Assembly (NCBI GenBank): GCA_041394705.1
Contig: JAWKHS010000025.1
Span: 31,485 to 95,484, forward strand
Origin: Vicinamibacterales bacterium
GTDB taxonomy: Bacteria > Acidobacteriota > Vicinamibacteria > Vicinamibacterales > UBA2999
Direction of reading: 5' to 3'
DNA: 64,000 nucleotides
The notes beneath the pieces were generated by a model that did not search any database, was not told the DNA's origin, and was given only the letters and a program-made list of their open reading frames with translations. The position numbers and the translations under genes are program-made. Positions 45,522 through 54,639 of the stretch are shown piece by piece; position 1 is the stretch's first letter; each line of letters starts with the position of its first letter.

Positions 45522-45920
45522 TCAGCCGATCGGCGGCGGCGCGGCCTGGACGGCGCGAGCGACCTTGGCGAGATCGCGCGACGTGCCCTCGACGTGGCCG
45601 AGGGCGTGCACGGCCGCGTCGAACACGGCGTCGAGGACGGGGTCGGCCGGCCGGACCAGGCGGTAGTGCATCCAGACGCCGTCGCGGCGCGCCGAGACCA
45701 GGCCCGCGCGCCGCAGGTAGGCGAGGTGGCGCGACACGGTGGGCTGGGACAGCCCCAGGCCCGCGTGGAGGTGGCACACGCACAACTCGCCGCCCGGGGC
45801 CGAGGCCAGGCTCGCCAGCAGCCGGAGCCGGGTGGGATCGGCCAGGGCCTGGAACAGCTCCGCGAGGGGAGCGGCGTGCTTCACGCGCGGGGCCGGCCGG
45901 ACGCTGCAGCAGGACGACAT
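45522..45920 (-). CDS. arsR: ArsR-family metalloregulator
   Basis: 132 residues from the ATG at 45920. Winged helix with LFQALADPTRLRLLASL, and the recognition helix LGLSQPTVSRHLAYLRRAGLV. The As/Sb-sensing element is ELCVCHLH (Cys pair in the DNA-binding helix), close to the canonical ELCVCDL; an additional Cys pair is at residues 4-5 (MSSCC). It should repress until arsenite binds. Divergent from arsM with two near-identical dyads between, one over its own start codon. Confidence 0.93.
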   Translation of the reverse strand: MSSCCSVRPAPRVKHAAPLAELFQALADPTRLRLLASLASAPGGELCVCHLHAGLGLSQPTVSRHLAYLRRAGLVSARRDGVWMHYRLVRPADPVLDAVFDAAVHALGHVEGTSRDLAKVARAVQAAPPPIG

Positions 45921-45938
45921 ATTCGCGTTGACAAATAT
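45919..45938. promoter_or_regulatory. ArsR operator 1
   Basis: ATATTCG, 6-bp spacer, CAAATAT: an imperfect dyad that overlaps the arsR start codon. It matches operator 2 (45958-45977) in half-site and spacing, centres 39 bp apart. Confidence 0.65.
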
Positions 45939-45957
45939 AGCACGGGTGCGGCATCGT

Positions 45958-45977
45958 ATATTCGTCTGAGCGAATAT
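45958..45977. promoter_or_regulatory. ArsR operator 2
   Basis: ATATTCG, 6-bp spacer, CGAATAT: a perfect 7-bp dyad in the arsR-arsM spacer, 35 nt before the arsM ATG. ArsR dimers bind dyads of this kind. Confidence 0.75.
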
Positions 45978-46012
45978 CTGGTGCCCCGGCACCCACACAG
46001 GAGCAACCTCCC

Positions 46013-46876
46013 ATGAGCAGCGCGGTCGATCTCAAGAGCACGGTCCAGGCGAAATACGGCGAGGCCGCCAAGCGCGCGGCGTCCGGAGGGCTCGCGATCG
46101 GCTGTTGCGGCAGCCCCTCGGGATGCGGGCCGGACCCCATCTCCTCGAATCTGTACGACGCGTCCCAGCAGGCCGGCCTGCCGGTCGAGGCGGTGGCCGC
46201 GTCGCTCGGTTGCGGCAATCCCACGGCGCTGGCCGAGTTGAAGGCCGGCGAGGTGGTGCTGGATCTGGGCTCGGGCGGCGGCATCGACGTCCTGCTGTCG
46301 GCCCGTCGCGTCGGGCCCACGGGCAAGGCCTACGGGCTGGACATGACCGACGAGATGCTGGCCCTCGCCAAGGAGAACCAGGCGCGGGCGGGCGTCGAGA
46401 ACGTGGAGTTCCTCAAAGGCGAGATCGAGCACATCCCGCTGCCCGACGACTCGGTGGACGTCATCATCTCCAACTGCGTGATCAACCTCTCGGGCAACAA
46501 GCCGCGCGTCCTCCGGGAGGCCTTCCGCGTCCTGAAGCCCGGCGGGCGCTTCGCCGTCTCCGACGTGGTCGTCAAGGGCGGCGTGCCCGCCGACATCCGC
46601 AAGAACATGGAGCTCTGGATCGGCTGCGTCGCCGGGGCGCTCGAGGACGTGGAGTATCAGCAGCTCCTGGCGGGCGCGGGCTTCGAAGGCATCGACATCG
46701 AGCCGACGCGCGTCTACAAGGCCGAGGACGCCCGCGCGTTCCTGGCCGAGGCCGGCCTGGACCGTCCGGGCCTGGCCGAGTCGATCGACGGCCGCTTCAT
46801 GAGCGCCTTCGTCAGGGCCACGAAGCCCGGCCCCCGGGCGGACGGCTGCGGCTGCGCCCCGGGCTGCTGTTCGTAG
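46013..46876 (+). CDS. arsM: Arsenite S-adenosylmethionine methyltransferase
   Basis: 287 residues. N-terminal YGEAAKRAASGG followed by GCCGSPSGCG; SAM motif VVLDLGSGGGIDVLLSARRV; the conserved Cys of SNCVINLSGNKPRV; another Cys in IGCVAGAL. These Cys residues bind As(III). The tail GCGCAPGCCS is Cys-rich, as in several bacterial ArsM. Converts arsenite to methylarsenicals. Ribosome site AGGAG at 45999-46003, 9 nt before the ATG. Controlled by the divergent ArsR through the two dyads. Confidence 0.95.
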   Translation: MSSAVDLKSTVQAKYGEAAKRAASGGLAIGCCGSPSGCGPDPISSNLYDASQQAGLPVEAVAASLGCGNPTALAELKAGEVVLDLGSGGGIDVLLSARRVGPTGKAYGLDMTDEMLALAKENQARAGVENVEFLKGEIEHIPLPDDSVDVIISNCVINLSGNKPRVLREAFRVLKPGGRFAVSDVVVKGGVPADIRKNMELWIGCVAGALEDVEYQQLLAGAGFEGIDIEPTRVYKAEDARAFLAEAGLDRPGLAESIDGRFMSAFVRATKPGPRADGCGCAPGCCS

Positions 46877-46906
46877 TCCGTTCCCTCTGGTCCGTGCACG
46901 AGACGG

Positions 46907-46933
46907 GGCGCCGCTCCGGGAAGGAGCGGCGCC
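46907..46933. terminator. Bidirectional terminator-type hairpin between arsM and the Oar-like gene
   Basis: GGCGCCGCTCC (46907-46917), loop GGGAA, GGAGCGGCGCC (46923-46933): a perfect 11-bp stem between two convergent genes. No T-run follows on either strand, as is common in GC-rich genomes. Confidence 0.7.
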
Positions 46934-46973
46934 TCGTGGTGTCTGGGCGGCACCGCGCCCGCGCTTGCGCGCC

Positions 46974-49900
46974 TCAGAAGCTCACGCGGAGGGCGAGCTG
47001 CACCTGGCGCGGCGTCCCGAGGCCGACGGTGCGGCCCACGGTGCTCGTGAACCGGCCGAACGTGCCGGCCGCCGCCGCCGAGTACGGCTGCCCCGGCTGC
47101 AGCCGGTTGGTCTCGGTGGTCGCGTTGGTCGGCAGCGCCAGCGGCAGCGTGCCCACCGGGTTGGCGAAGTTCACGGTGTCGAACAGGTTGAAGATCTCGG
47201 CGCGGAACTCCACGTCCCGGTGGCCGCCGAGGCCGAAGTGCTTGGCCAGGAACAGATCCGCCTGCTTGAAGCTCGGTCCGTGGATCGAGTTGCGCTCGAG
47301 GTTCCCGAACGTGCCGGGCGCGGGCGTGGCGAACGCCGCCGGGTTCAGGAACAGCAGCCCGCCGCTCTGGATGAAGGGATCCACGCCGGGCACCAGGTCC
47401 GGCCGCCGCGTGTTGCGCGACGCGCCGCCGCCTGGCACGTTGATGATGGCCGTCCGGCCGGCCGCGGGGTTCGTGTAGATCGCGCCCGCCGCGTCACGGT
47501 AGACGATGTCGGGCCGCACGATGAGCACCGGGACCGGCAGCCCGCTCCGGGCGTTCACGATGCCGCCCACGTCCCAGCCGCCCAGCAGCGCCTGCACCAC
47601 GCCAGGCGCGTCGTTGCCGAACGCCCGGCCGCGGCCGTACGGCAGCGAGTAGAGCAGGCTGAAGTTGAACGTGTGGCGCACGTCGAAGTTGTTGTAGCCG
47701 TTGTCGTAGTCGAAGTCCGAGATCGCCTTCGCGTTGTTCCCGGCCGTCGTCGCCTCGTTCGAGCCCCCCGTGTTGCCGTAGCTCTTGCCCAGCGTGTACT
47801 GGACGTTCATCGACAGGCCGCGCGCGGAGCGGCGGCTCAGCGACAGCATGAGCGAGTTGTACGTGTCGTGCCCGCCGCTGGTCTTGTAGTCCACCTCGGC
47901 GAAGGGGTTCTGCACGCCGATCACGTGGCCGGCACTGTCGCGCTGCACGATCGAGAACTCACGGATCACGAAGGCGGCGCTGGCCGGGTTGGGGTTCGTC
48001 GCGACGTCCACCACGCGGTTGGCGACGCTTCGCAGGAACAGGTTGCGGCCCTGGCTGCCGACGTAGGCCGCCGTGGCCGTGAAGTTGGCGCCGAGCTCCT
48101 GCTGCACCGAGGCCGTGTACTGGTAGATGCGCTCGGGAATCGTGTAGTCGTTCGAGTAGGCGCGGGGCTGGAAGGAGCGGTTGTTCGGGTTGTCGACGAA
48201 GTTCGCGACCAGCACGTTGGGGTCCACCGGGAACGCCAGCTGCGAGCCCGAGGTCAGCGTGGAGCTGATGCGGTCGCTCTCCACCGGCTGGATCTGGTCT
48301 TCCGTCTGTCCGGGGCCGACGAAGATGCCGGCGCCGGCGCGGAACACCGTGCGGCCGGGTGCCCACGTCATCGAGATGCGCGGTTGGACGTTGTCCTTCC
48401 TGGACCTGTAGAGCGGCGTCGTGTTCGGGTCGATCACGCCAGTGTCGATGTTGAACTTGACGATCAGGTCGTCGCGCTCGGACAGCGGCGTGTAGTAGTC
48501 GTAGCGGACGCCCACGTTGAACGTCAGGTGGCTGGTGGCGTGCCACTCGTCCTGTGCGAAGGCCACGAAGTAGTTCTGGGCCGTGTGGCGGCTGCCCGTC
48601 GCGCCGTTGTTGAACGGGCTGGGCGCGCTGACGTCACCCAGATACTGGATCGACGCCGGCTGGTTGGCGAGGAAGGCCGTCACGTTCGGGAACGTGTAGG
48701 TGATGCCGCCCTGCCGGTCGGTCGTCATGCGGATCGCCCGGACGTCGACACCGACCTTCACGAGGTGCGACGCGGCGACGCGCGACAGCGTGTCGGCGAA
48801 GGTGAGCGAGAACGGGTCGTAGGGCTGGCCGCGGCCATTGGTGGCGCTGTTGGCGCGGACCAGACCGCCCGGAATCGTGATACCCGACGAGGCGCCCTGC
48901 CCGGCGATGCCGGTGTTGGCGACCGAGCCGCTCAGGTTGATCACCAGGTTGCTGAAGTCGATGCCGTTGACCGTGGGGGCCACGCCGTTGATGCGCGAGG
49001 GCGCGGCGTTGTAGCCGACCTTGAACTCGTTCATCCAGCTGTCGCTCAGCGTGCCCTGGAGATTGAGCACCGCGTTCGACGGGTTGTCCGTGATCCTGAC
49101 GACGCGTCCGGACACGCCTTCCGGCCGGGTGTCGGTGCCCTGGTCGTGGAAGACGCGGACGTAGGCGGACCACCGGTCGTTGGCGCGGTAGTCGAGGCGG
49201 AGGCTGGTCGCGTTCTCGCGCACCTTCTCGTCGCTCTGCAGCTGGTAGATGTCGAAGTCCGGGTTGGTGGACGCGCCGGGCAGGAGCACCGCGCCCGCCG
49301 CCGTGAAGCCCGGCCGGAGCAGCGCCACCGATGGCACCGCGCGCGCCCACGCGGCGGCGCTCGGCGCGGCTTCCACGAAGTTGACGCCCGCGTTCAGGCG
49401 ATAGCCCTCGTAGCTGCCGAAGAAGAACGCGCGGTTTTGCGCCAGGGGGCCGCCGATCGACCCGCCGAACTGGTTCTGGCTCAGGGACGACTTGGGCAGC
49501 GTCTGGATCACGGTGCCGTCCAGGTTGCGCGTCGAGTCGAAGTAGTTCGGCGCGTCCAAGGCGTCGTCGCGGCGGTACTCGAAGAGGGCGCCGTGGTAGG
49601 CGTTCGAGCCGGACTTCGTGACCACGTTCACCTGGCCGCCCGTGCCGGTGCCGAACTCGGCGGGGTAGTTGTTCGATTCGACCCGGAACTCCTGGACGTT
49701 CTCAAGGCTGGCCTGCAGCTTGAAGGGCGACGGAATCTCGCCGTTGATGTTGCCGGGCGCGGAGTCGATGATGGCCGATCCCTCCACGCCGTCGTAGCGG
49801 ATCACGTTCTGCTGGTTCGCGCGGCCGCTGAAGCGGACGTCGTTCCAGGTGCCGGTGCCCGCGTTCTGCGAGCCCGGCGCCTGCAGCATCAGCTGCGACA

Positions 49901-50369
49901 TCTGGCGGCCGTTGACGGGCAGGTTCAGCACCTCGCGCTCGCTGACGTTGACGCCGATGCGCGCCGAGCTGAGGTCGATGGCCGTCGCCTGGCCCACCAC
50001 CGTGACCTGCTCGGTGACACCGGCCGGGGCGAGCGTGAGATCGATGGAGAATTCCTGGGCCGCGGCCAGCTGGAGGGCCGTGTACGTGAGGTCGTCGAAG
50101 CCGGCGATCTTCGCCGTCAGCGTGTAGGCCGACGGCTTGAGCCCCGTCAGGACGTACCGGCCCTCGCCGTTGGTCACCGCGGTCCGCTCCTCGCCGGTCC
50201 GCTCGTTCCTGGCGACGACGGTCGCGCCCGGCACCGGCGCGCCGGTCTTGTCGAAGACGGTCCCCGTGAACCGTGCGTCGCCGATCTGGGCCCATGCGGG
50301 AGGCGTCGCGAAGCCCACGGCCAGCAGCAGCACCAGGGCTGCCCGCGTCCATCGTTGCGTCATGCTCAT
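46974..50369 (-). CDS. Oar-like TonB-dependent receptor with carboxypeptidase-regulatory domain
   Basis: 1131 residues from the ATG at 50369 (ribosome site GAGGAG about 5 nt upstream); an ATG at 50363 is an alternative. Signal peptide 1-27 (AVGFATPPAWAQ). A carboxypeptidase regulatory-like beta-sandwich spans about 30-115 (GTVFDKTGAPVPGATVVARN). The plug domain follows (VLNLPVNGRQMSQLMLQAPG, GEIPSPFKLQASLENVQEF), then a large beta-barrel ending in aromatic Phe (ALRVSF). An outer-membrane importer or adhesin of the kind expanded in Acidobacteria; substrate unknown. No SusD-like or partner gene is adjacent. Confidence 0.92.
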   Translation of the reverse strand: MSMTQRWTRAALVLLLAVGFATPPAWAQIGDARFTGTVFDKTGAPVPGATVVARNERTGEERTAVTNGEGRYVLTGLKPSAYTLTAKIAGFDDLTYTALQLAAAQEFSIDLTLAPAGVTEQVTVVGQATAIDLSSARIGVNVSEREVLNLPVNGRQMSQLMLQAPGSQNAGTGTWNDVRFSGRANQQNVIRYDGVEGSAIIDSAPGNINGEIPSPFKLQASLENVQEFRVESNNYPAEFGTGTGGQVNVVTKSGSNAYHGALFEYRRDDALDAPNYFDSTRNLDGTVIQTLPKSSLSQNQFGGSIGGPLAQNRAFFFGSYEGYRLNAGVNFVEAAPSAAAWARAVPSVALLRPGFTAAGAVLLPGASTNPDFDIYQLQSDEKVRENATSLRLDYRANDRWSAYVRVFHDQGTDTRPEGVSGRVVRITDNPSNAVLNLQGTLSDSWMNEFKVGYNAAPSRINGVAPTVNGIDFSNLVINLSGSVANTGIAGQGASSGITIPGGLVRANSATNGRGQPYDPFSLTFADTLSRVAASHLVKVGVDVRAIRMTTDRQGGITYTFPNVTAFLANQPASIQYLGDVSAPSPFNNGATGSRHTAQNYFVAFAQDEWHATSHLTFNVGVRYDYYTPLSERDDLIVKFNIDTGVIDPNTTPLYRSRKDNVQPRISMTWAPGRTVFRAGAGIFVGPGQTEDQIQPVESDRISSTLTSGSQLAFPVDPNVLVANFVDNPNNRSFQPRAYSNDYTIPERIYQYTASVQQELGANFTATAAYVGSQGRNLFLRSVANRVVDVATNPNPASAAFVIREFSIVQRDSAGHVIGVQNPFAEVDYKTSGGHDTYNSLMLSLSRRSARGLSMNVQYTLGKSYGNTGGSNEATTAGNNAKAISDFDYDNGYNNFDVRHTFNFSLLYSLPYGRGRAFGNDAPGVVQALLGGWDVGGIVNARSGLPVPVLIVRPDIVYRDAAGAIYTNPAAGRTAIINVPGGGASRNTRRPDLVPGVDPFIQSGGLLFLNPAAFATPAPGTFGNLERNSIHGPSFKQADLFLAKHFGLGGHRDVEFRAEIFNLFDTVNFANPVGTLPLALPTNATTETNRLQPGQPYSAAAAGTFGRFTSTVGRTVGLGTPRQVQLALRVSF

Positions 50370-50560
50370 GTCTCTCCTCACTCCGTCACGATTCATTGGG
50401 GCGCCGTGCCCGTCTCGGGATGCCCGACGTCCTCGACGCCCGTGCGTCGCACCCACCCGTTGAGCTCGTCCATCACCCACCTCGTCCGTTGAAGCCATGC
50501 AGCCGCACGCCCTCCACCGGCGCGCGTCGCCGGGGAGCGCAGTCCTGACCCGGAGCGTGG

Positions 50561-50827
50561 CTAGAGGCGGAGCGGGAGGGAGAGGGGGAGCGGGCTGACG
50601 CCGAGGATCGGCTGCGGCCGGTGGGCGTGGAGCCAGACGTGGGCGTCCGGCGCCTGGGGTGCCTGTGCGCGGGCTTCCACGGCGACGTCGACGACGCCGT
50701 TAGGCGTCGCCTCCGGTTGGTCGGCCAGGACATGCGCCTGGTCGAGCACGCCGGTGGTACGGCTGGCGGGAGCCACGAGCGCGCCCAGGACTGCCAGCGT
50801 GACCACGATCGCCGCGATTGCCCGCAC
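50561..50827 (-). CDS. Small putative secreted protein
   Basis: 88 residues from a GTG at 50827. The N-terminus MRAIAAIVVTLAVLGALVAP is a good signal peptide or anchor; the rest is Ala/Pro-rich with a HVWLHAHRPQPILG stretch. Same strand as the Oar-like gene. Coding potential rests on the signal-like start only; no family recognised. Confidence 0.45.
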   Translation of the reverse strand: MRAIAAIVVTLAVLGALVAPASRTTGVLDQAHVLADQPEATPNGVVDVAVEARAQAPQAPDAHVWLHAHRPQPILGVSPLPLSLPLRL

Positions 50828-50930
50828 GCTCCGACGGTAGGCGGTGGACGTAACGGGGCGGCGACGGGGCCGATTCCGGGGTGTGAATTCCTCCGGCCTG
50901 CAGCCGTGGCCGTCGGATGCCGATAAATCC

Positions 50931-50963
50931 GTTGAATTAACGCAGATTTAACGTTACGGTAAC
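50931..50963 (+). promoter_or_regulatory. Candidate Pho box D, upstream of the HExxxH gene
   Basis: GTTGAATTAAC, GCAGATTTAAC, GTTACGGTAAC: three perfect 11-bp periods, C at 50941, 50952 and 50963. This is the most regular of the six boxes. A TTATCC element (50982-50987) ends only 5 nt before the ATG at 50993. Confidence 0.7.
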
Positions 50964-50992
50964 CTCAACGTCGTCCACGGGTTATCCGCCTC

Positions 50993-51637
50993 ATGCCTCG
51001 AATGCTGGGAGCCCTCGCCGTCCTGGGAGCCGCGGCGCTTGCCGCGGCTGGGGTGCCCGTGCGCGCCCAGGAGCGGGCGCCGGCGGGTGACTTCGCCGGG
51101 CGGGTGGTCCTGTCCCGTGACCGGACCATCGGCGAGGCGCTGGAGCGGATCGCCCGCGGCAGCCGGTCGTGGCGCGACGCGCTGGCGCGTCTCGAGGCCT
51201 CCGACCGGCGGATCGTCGTCCTCACACCTGATGAAGTCGTGGTGCGGGACGCCGGCACGGCCGGACCAGCTACGTTCGACCCGGGCGCCCTGGCGGAGGT
51301 CTCTCCCGTCGCGGACGAGTCCGGTCGCGTGGCCGTCGTACTGGTGGTCGTCAACGTCCGGGGCATGCGGGAGGCCCACGAGCGGCGCGGATCGCTGCCG
51401 GGCGAACTGGATGCCGACCTCGAGCGCGTCCTGGCCCACGAGGTCTACGGGCATGCGGTGCCGTATCTCGAAGCCGGGCATCTCTCCGGCCGGTGCGCGG
51501 ATCCCGTGGCCGGCGCTCCCGCCACGAGCGCCTGCGCCGTTCAGCGCGAGAACGTGATCCGGGCGGAACTTCGCCTGGGACGCCGGACCGATCACGCGCT
51601 GGGCAGCCTCGCGCTCTCGCGCTTCTCGCCGCGCTGA
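50993..51637 (+). CDS. Secreted protein with HExxxH motif, candidate Pho-regulated
   Basis: 214 residues. Signal peptide about 1-25 (LGALAVLGAAALAAAGVPVRAQ). Central region DADLERVLAHEVYGHAVPYLE contains HEVYGH (HExxxH rather than the usual HExxH), followed by LEAGHLSGRCADP with another His and a Cys; a second Cys is in SACAVQREN. It may bind a metal or be a degenerate peptidase. An in-frame ATG at 51002 is a possible start if the -10 at 50982 is used. No family recognised. Directly downstream of Pho box D. Confidence 0.65.
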   Translation: MPRMLGALAVLGAAALAAAGVPVRAQERAPAGDFAGRVVLSRDRTIGEALERIARGSRSWRDALARLEASDRRIVVLTPDEVVVRDAGTAGPATFDPGALAEVSPVADESGRVAVVLVVVNVRGMREAHERRGSLPGELDADLERVLAHEVYGHAVPYLEAGHLSGRCADPVAGAPATSACAVQRENVIRAELRLGRRTDHALGSLALSRFSPR

Positions 51638-51710
51638 CTGGCGGCGCGCCTCCGCACGTCCCCACCTGCCCGGTCCTGCCGCACGTCCGCCCGGACGCTC
51701 GTCCGTCCGG

Positions 51711-51729
51711 GAGTTAACGCACTCGTAAC
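51711..51729 (+). promoter_or_regulatory. Candidate Pho box E, upstream of the TonB receptor
   Basis: GAGTTAAC and GCACTCGTAAC, with C at 51718 and 51729, exactly 11 bp apart. TAACCT at 51762-51767 begins 44 nt after C51718, the same spacing as at pstS and the orphan regulator. Confidence 0.7.
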
Positions 51730-51761
51730 GGGCCCGTCGCAGTCGTTTCACGGCCGGTCGC

Positions 51762-51767
51762 TAACCT
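51762..51767 (+). promoter_or_regulatory. -10 element (TAACCT) of the TonB receptor gene
   Basis: TAACCT 40 nt before the ATG at 51808, giving a leader of about 34 nt with a GAGGAGCG ribosome site. Confidence 0.5.
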
Positions 51768-51807
51768 GTCGCCCGTGACACCTTCGACGACCGCACCCGA
51801 GGAGCGT

Positions 51808-54606
51808 ATGAACGTCCGAATCGCCAGCGTAGTCCTGCTCATGGCCGCCCTGCTGGGCATCGCGGCCCCATCGGCCCTGGCCCAGGCGCCCGCGGCCACC
51901 CGCAAGGTCCGCGTGACCGGCATCGTCCGTGACGACGCCAACGCCATCAGCCTTCCCGGCATCCCCGTGGAGGTGGTGGGCGGAGAGACCGTTTACACGG
52001 ACGTCGACGGCCGCTACCTGGTCGAGCTGGCCCCCGGCACGCACGAACTCACGGTGACGATGGACGGCTACCAGCCGCGGACCGTGACCGTCACGGTGGC
52101 GGCGGGCGAGCGGCCGGCCGACGTGAACATCGGCCTGTCGATGACGGCCTTCGCCGAGACGGTCACCGTGACGGCGGCCGCGCCGCTCGACGCCGTCACC
52201 TCGACGGCCGAGATGCAGCTCGTCGAGCGCAAGCAGGCGCCCATCATCACCGACAACCTCGGCGCCACGGAGATGAAGAGCAACGGCGACTCGGATGCCG
52301 CGTCGGCCATGACGCGCATCACGGGGCTCTCGGTGGTCGACAACCAGTTCGTCTTCGTGCGCGGCCTGGGCGAGCGCTACAGCAACACGACGCTCTCGGG
52401 CGCCATCATCCCCACGACCGAGCCCGACAAGAAGGTGGTGCCGCTGGATCTCTTCCCGGCCGGCCTCCTCGACAGCATCCAGGTCAACAAGTCCTACTCG
52501 CCGGACCGCTCGGCCGAGTTCGCCGGCGGCCTCGTGTCCATCGTGCCGCTGAAGTTCCCGGCGCGTCCCGTGGTGGACCTGTCGGCCGGGTTGAGCGTCT
52601 CGCAGCTCGCCACCGGCAAGTCGATTCCGCTGAGCCCCATCGACGGCCACGACTTCTTCGGCTTCGACAGCGGCACCCGGGAACTGCCCGGCGCCTTCCC
52701 GTCGAACAAGATCGTCCGCCGCGGCATCTACACGCCCACCGTGGGCCTGTCGGCCGACGAGATCACGGCGCTCGGCCGGGCGCTCGACGACACGTGGCGG
52801 CCCGTGAGCGAGAACGGCGCCCCGGGGCAGAACTGGGGCGGCGTCTTCGGCAACCGGTTCGGCAAGCTGGGCGTCGTCGCCAGCGCCACGCACTCCTACA
52901 AGGAGACGTTCGTCCGGGAGCGGCGGGCGTTCTACCGCGTGGCCGACGAGGGCGAGCTCGAGGCCGTGAGCGACTACGACATGCAGTTCGGTACGCAGCG
53001 CGCGCAGCTCGGCGCGGTCGGCAACCTGGCCTACCAGTTCACGCCCAACCACCGGGTGTCGCTGGAGAACTTCTACAGCCACGGCGGGCGTGACGAGGGC
53101 CGCCTGTTCGAGGGGCCGAACACCGAGGCCGGGTTCTACCTGTTCAACAACCGCCTCTCCTACGTCGAAGAGGGACTCTTCTCGAACTCGCTGATCGGCG
53201 AGCACTTCTTCCGCACGCTGTCGAACAGCCGCATCGACTGGCGGGTGACGTCGGCGCGCGCCACGCGCGACGAGCCGGACCTCAGGGAGACGCTGTACCA
53301 GGCGGCGTTCGCGTCCTCGACGAACCTCACGCCCACGGGCACGCCGGTGCTCGCCGACGAGTCGCAGAGCGGCTTCCGCCAGTTCAACACCCTCGGCGAC
53401 GACACCGTCGACGCGGCCGCCAACTGGAGCGTCTTCAGCACCACGGGCGGCCGTCCCACGCAGTGGAAGTTCGGCGCGAGCTACGTGGAGCGGACGCGCG
53501 ACTTCCAGTCCCGCCGGTTCCGCTTCATCCCGATCGTGCTGACCTCCGGCGGCAGCGTGGCGGCCAACCTCACGCAGACGCCGGAGCAGCTGTTCGCCAG
53601 CCAGAACATCGGCGCGAACTTCCGCTTCAACGAGGAGACCCGGCCGACCGACGCCTACCAGGGCCGGCAGACCACGACGTCCGGCTACGGCATGGTGGAC
53701 GTGGCGGTCTCGGCCAACACCCGCGTCATCGGCGGCGCCCGCGTCGAGCAGTTCGAGCAGACCGTGGACACGTTCGACCCCTTCGGCCTCTTCGAGCGCT
53801 CGGTCACCACGACCAACACGAACACCGACATCTTCCCGGCCGTGAACCTGGTGCAGGCGCTGGGGCCGCGGACGAACCTGCGCGTCAGCTACAGCGCCAC
53901 CGTGAACCGTCCCGAGTTCCGCGAGCTCGCCCCGTTCGAGTTCACGGACGTCGTGGGCAGCCGCGCGGTACGCGGCAACCCCGAGCTGGAGCGCGCCAAG
54001 ATCCAGAACGCCGACCTCCGCTGGGAGCTGTTCCCGGGCGGCCGGGCGGTGTTCGCGGCGAGCGCTTTCTACAAGCACTTCGCCCAGCCGATCGAGCGCG
54101 TGGTGATCGCGGGCGCCCAGCCCATCGTCACCTTCCAGAACGCCGACACCGCCCGGAACTTCGGCATCGAGCTGGAGATGGGCCACGAGCTCGCGCCCGG
54201 ACTCTTCGTCAACGCCAACTACACCTACGTCGACTCGAAGATCACGCTCCTGCCGGAGCAGCGCACGGTGCAGACGTCGCTCGAGCGGCCGCTGGCCGGA
54301 CAGTCGAAGAACCTGTTCAACGTGGTGGGGGAGTACGCCACGGGCGGGTTCTCCGCGCGGGTCCTCGTGAACTACTTCGGCGACCGGATCTCCGACGTCG
54401 GCGCCAACAAGGCGCCCGACGTCCTGGAACAGGGCCGGGGCACCGTGGACGTCGTGGTCGGGCAGAAGTTCGGCCGGTTCACCGTCCGCTTCGCGGCCGA
54501 CAACCTGACCGACGCGGCGTGGCGCTTCACCCAGGGCGCCGAAGACCAGCGCTCCTTCACGCTCGGGCGGACCTACAGCGTCTCGCTCGGGTTGAACGTG
54601 TTCTAG
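51808..54606 (+). CDS. TonB-dependent receptor, candidate Pho-regulated
   Basis: 932 residues; ATG at 51808 is preceded by GAGGAGCG. Signal peptide 1-26 (ending PSALAQAPA). A carboxypeptidase regulatory-like domain spans about 32-110 (GIVRDDANAISLPGIPVEVV). Plug domain: ITGLSVVDNQFVFVRGLGER and SIQVNKSYSPDRSAEFAGG, close to receptors of the 'RGL-GERYS' class. The beta-barrel ends in SLGLNVF with a terminal Phe. It is 36 bp before the beta-helix gene and probably co-transcribed with it. The Pho operator suggests it imports a phosphorus source, perhaps an organophosphate complex; that is inference. Confidence 0.9.
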   Translation: MNVRIASVVLLMAALLGIAAPSALAQAPAATRKVRVTGIVRDDANAISLPGIPVEVVGGETVYTDVDGRYLVELAPGTHELTVTMDGYQPRTVTVTVAAGERPADVNIGLSMTAFAETVTVTAAAPLDAVTSTAEMQLVERKQAPIITDNLGATEMKSNGDSDAASAMTRITGLSVVDNQFVFVRGLGERYSNTTLSGAIIPTTEPDKKVVPLDLFPAGLLDSIQVNKSYSPDRSAEFAGGLVSIVPLKFPARPVVDLSAGLSVSQLATGKSIPLSPIDGHDFFGFDSGTRELPGAFPSNKIVRRGIYTPTVGLSADEITALGRALDDTWRPVSENGAPGQNWGGVFGNRFGKLGVVASATHSYKETFVRERRAFYRVADEGELEAVSDYDMQFGTQRAQLGAVGNLAYQFTPNHRVSLENFYSHGGRDEGRLFEGPNTEAGFYLFNNRLSYVEEGLFSNSLIGEHFFRTLSNSRIDWRVTSARATRDEPDLRETLYQAAFASSTNLTPTGTPVLADESQSGFRQFNTLGDDTVDAAANWSVFSTTGGRPTQWKFGASYVERTRDFQSRRFRFIPIVLTSGGSVAANLTQTPEQLFASQNIGANFRFNEETRPTDAYQGRQTTTSGYGMVDVAVSANTRVIGGARVEQFEQTVDTFDPFGLFERSVTTTNTNTDIFPAVNLVQALGPRTNLRVSYSATVNRPEFRELAPFEFTDVVGSRAVRGNPELERAKIQNADLRWELFPGGRAVFAASAFYKHFAQPIERVVIAGAQPIVTFQNADTARNFGIELEMGHELAPGLFVNANYTYVDSKITLLPEQRTVQTSLERPLAGQSKNLFNVVGEYATGGFSARVLVNYFGDRISDVGANKAPDVLEQGRGTVDVVVGQKFGRFTVRFAADNLTDAAWRFTQGAEDQRSFTLGRTYSVSLGLNVF

Positions 54607-54639
54607 GCCGCCGCACTGACTCTGGAGCGAAACGACATC

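Noticed and set aside
50846..50870. Single GTAAC near the small minus-strand gene as a seventh Pho box
   Set aside because: No second half-site at 11 bp on either strand.
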